32,067 nucleotides of DNA from Bryobacterales bacterium (GTDB taxonomy: Bacteria > Acidobacteriota > Terriglobia > Bryobacterales > Bryobacteraceae), in the NCBI GenBank assembly GCA_003157745.1, contig PMKM01000085.1:9639-41705 (forward strand). The letters are read 5' to 3'. The position numbers and the translations under genes were made by a program. Below the pieces are notes generated by a model. The model did not search any database and had not been told where the DNA came from. It saw nothing but the letters and a program-made list of their open reading frames with translations. This document shows positions 31,932 through 32,067 of this stretch, piece by piece; the first letter of the stretch is position 1; every line of letters starts with the position of its first letter.

Positions 31932-32067
31932 GATGTCGCACAACCTATCCCTTTCGAGACACGATGATGGGATACCGGCGGACCGAGCATCCCATCCGAG
32001 TGTGGGTGCTAAGCGTCTGTCAGGTAATAACCGTTCCATTTCGACGTAGCGCACGCACTCGTGCGTG

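Noticed and set aside
1-32067. CRISPR array, tRNA, rRNA or prophage
   Set aside because: No regularly spaced direct repeats, no cloverleaf with a TTCRANNY arm and no phage structural genes were seen on reading through; a weak tRNA could be missed by eye.
32046-32067. CACGCA-CTCG-TGCGTG hairpin at the window end
   Set aside because: It is cut by the window edge and has no visible U-run or neighbouring gene, so it cannot be interpreted.

Overview
The window is high-GC bacterial chromosome, most likely from an acidobacterium of the Solibacter/Bryobacter type. The evidence is the combination of a TIGR03437 C-terminal domain (a domain typical of Solibacter-like genomes), a PadR regulator fused by overlap to an ADOP-type 892-residue permease, an Oar-like TonB-dependent receptor with an N-terminal carboxypeptidase-regulatory-like domain, and many small secreted proteins of unknown function. 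Taxonomy is an inference from gene families, not from a marker gene.

Layout. 1-1743: end of an L-arabinose operon (ribulokinase, AraD epimerase, an HXXEE membrane protein). 1718-1900: a scar made of a DUF507 gene fragment joined to a second copy of the araD 3' end. 2037-2113: a possible structured RNA leader, followed by two overlapping genes of unknown function. 3500-3600: another DUF507 fragment. 3677-6702: PadR + ADOP permease. 6823-9208: an intact DUF507 gene, a small coiled-coil protein, a YkgJ-type cysteine-cluster protein, a tiny membrane protein and a PilZ protein. 9416-9830: two tandem copies of a small RNA gene, each with its own promoter, a C-rich-loop hairpin and a terminator. 10112-12041: a leftward cluster (RodZ-like HTH, PH-domain protein, TatA, secreted protein) behind a good promoter. 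12274-15097: a beta-propeller/TIGR03437 protein and a divergent FecR-domain protein. 15134-15402: a 240-bp inverted-repeat element and a terminator. 15469-18403: a GH28 pectin hydrolase and a Tat-exported old-yellow-enzyme homologue. 18922-23089: ZIP transporter; secreted lipoprotein; LolA-like protein, ECF sigma factor, small anti-sigma candidate and DUF4252 protein in one tight operon. 23161-26484: Oar-like receptor. 26542-28608: prfB (with its programmed frameshift) overlapping a Sua5-type tRNA-modification gene. 28615-30466: metallophosphoesterase and PilT ATPase. 30648-31875: accessory tail with a Cys/His-rich small protein, a HicB remnant and a complete toxin-antitoxin pair with a hairpin-shaped operator candidate.

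How the genes work together. AraB/AraD and the GH28 enzyme fit plant-cell-wall (pectin/arabinan) sugar use; TatA could serve the Tat-signal oxidoreductase; the sigma/anti-sigma operon looks like an envelope-sensing unit; PilT, PilZ and the Oar-like receptor point to a surface-active, motile or attaching soil bacterium. The most novel item is the tandem small RNA pair at 9451-9830, whose two copies show compensatory base changes in the terminator stem and carry an identical anti-Shine-Dalgarno-like loop.
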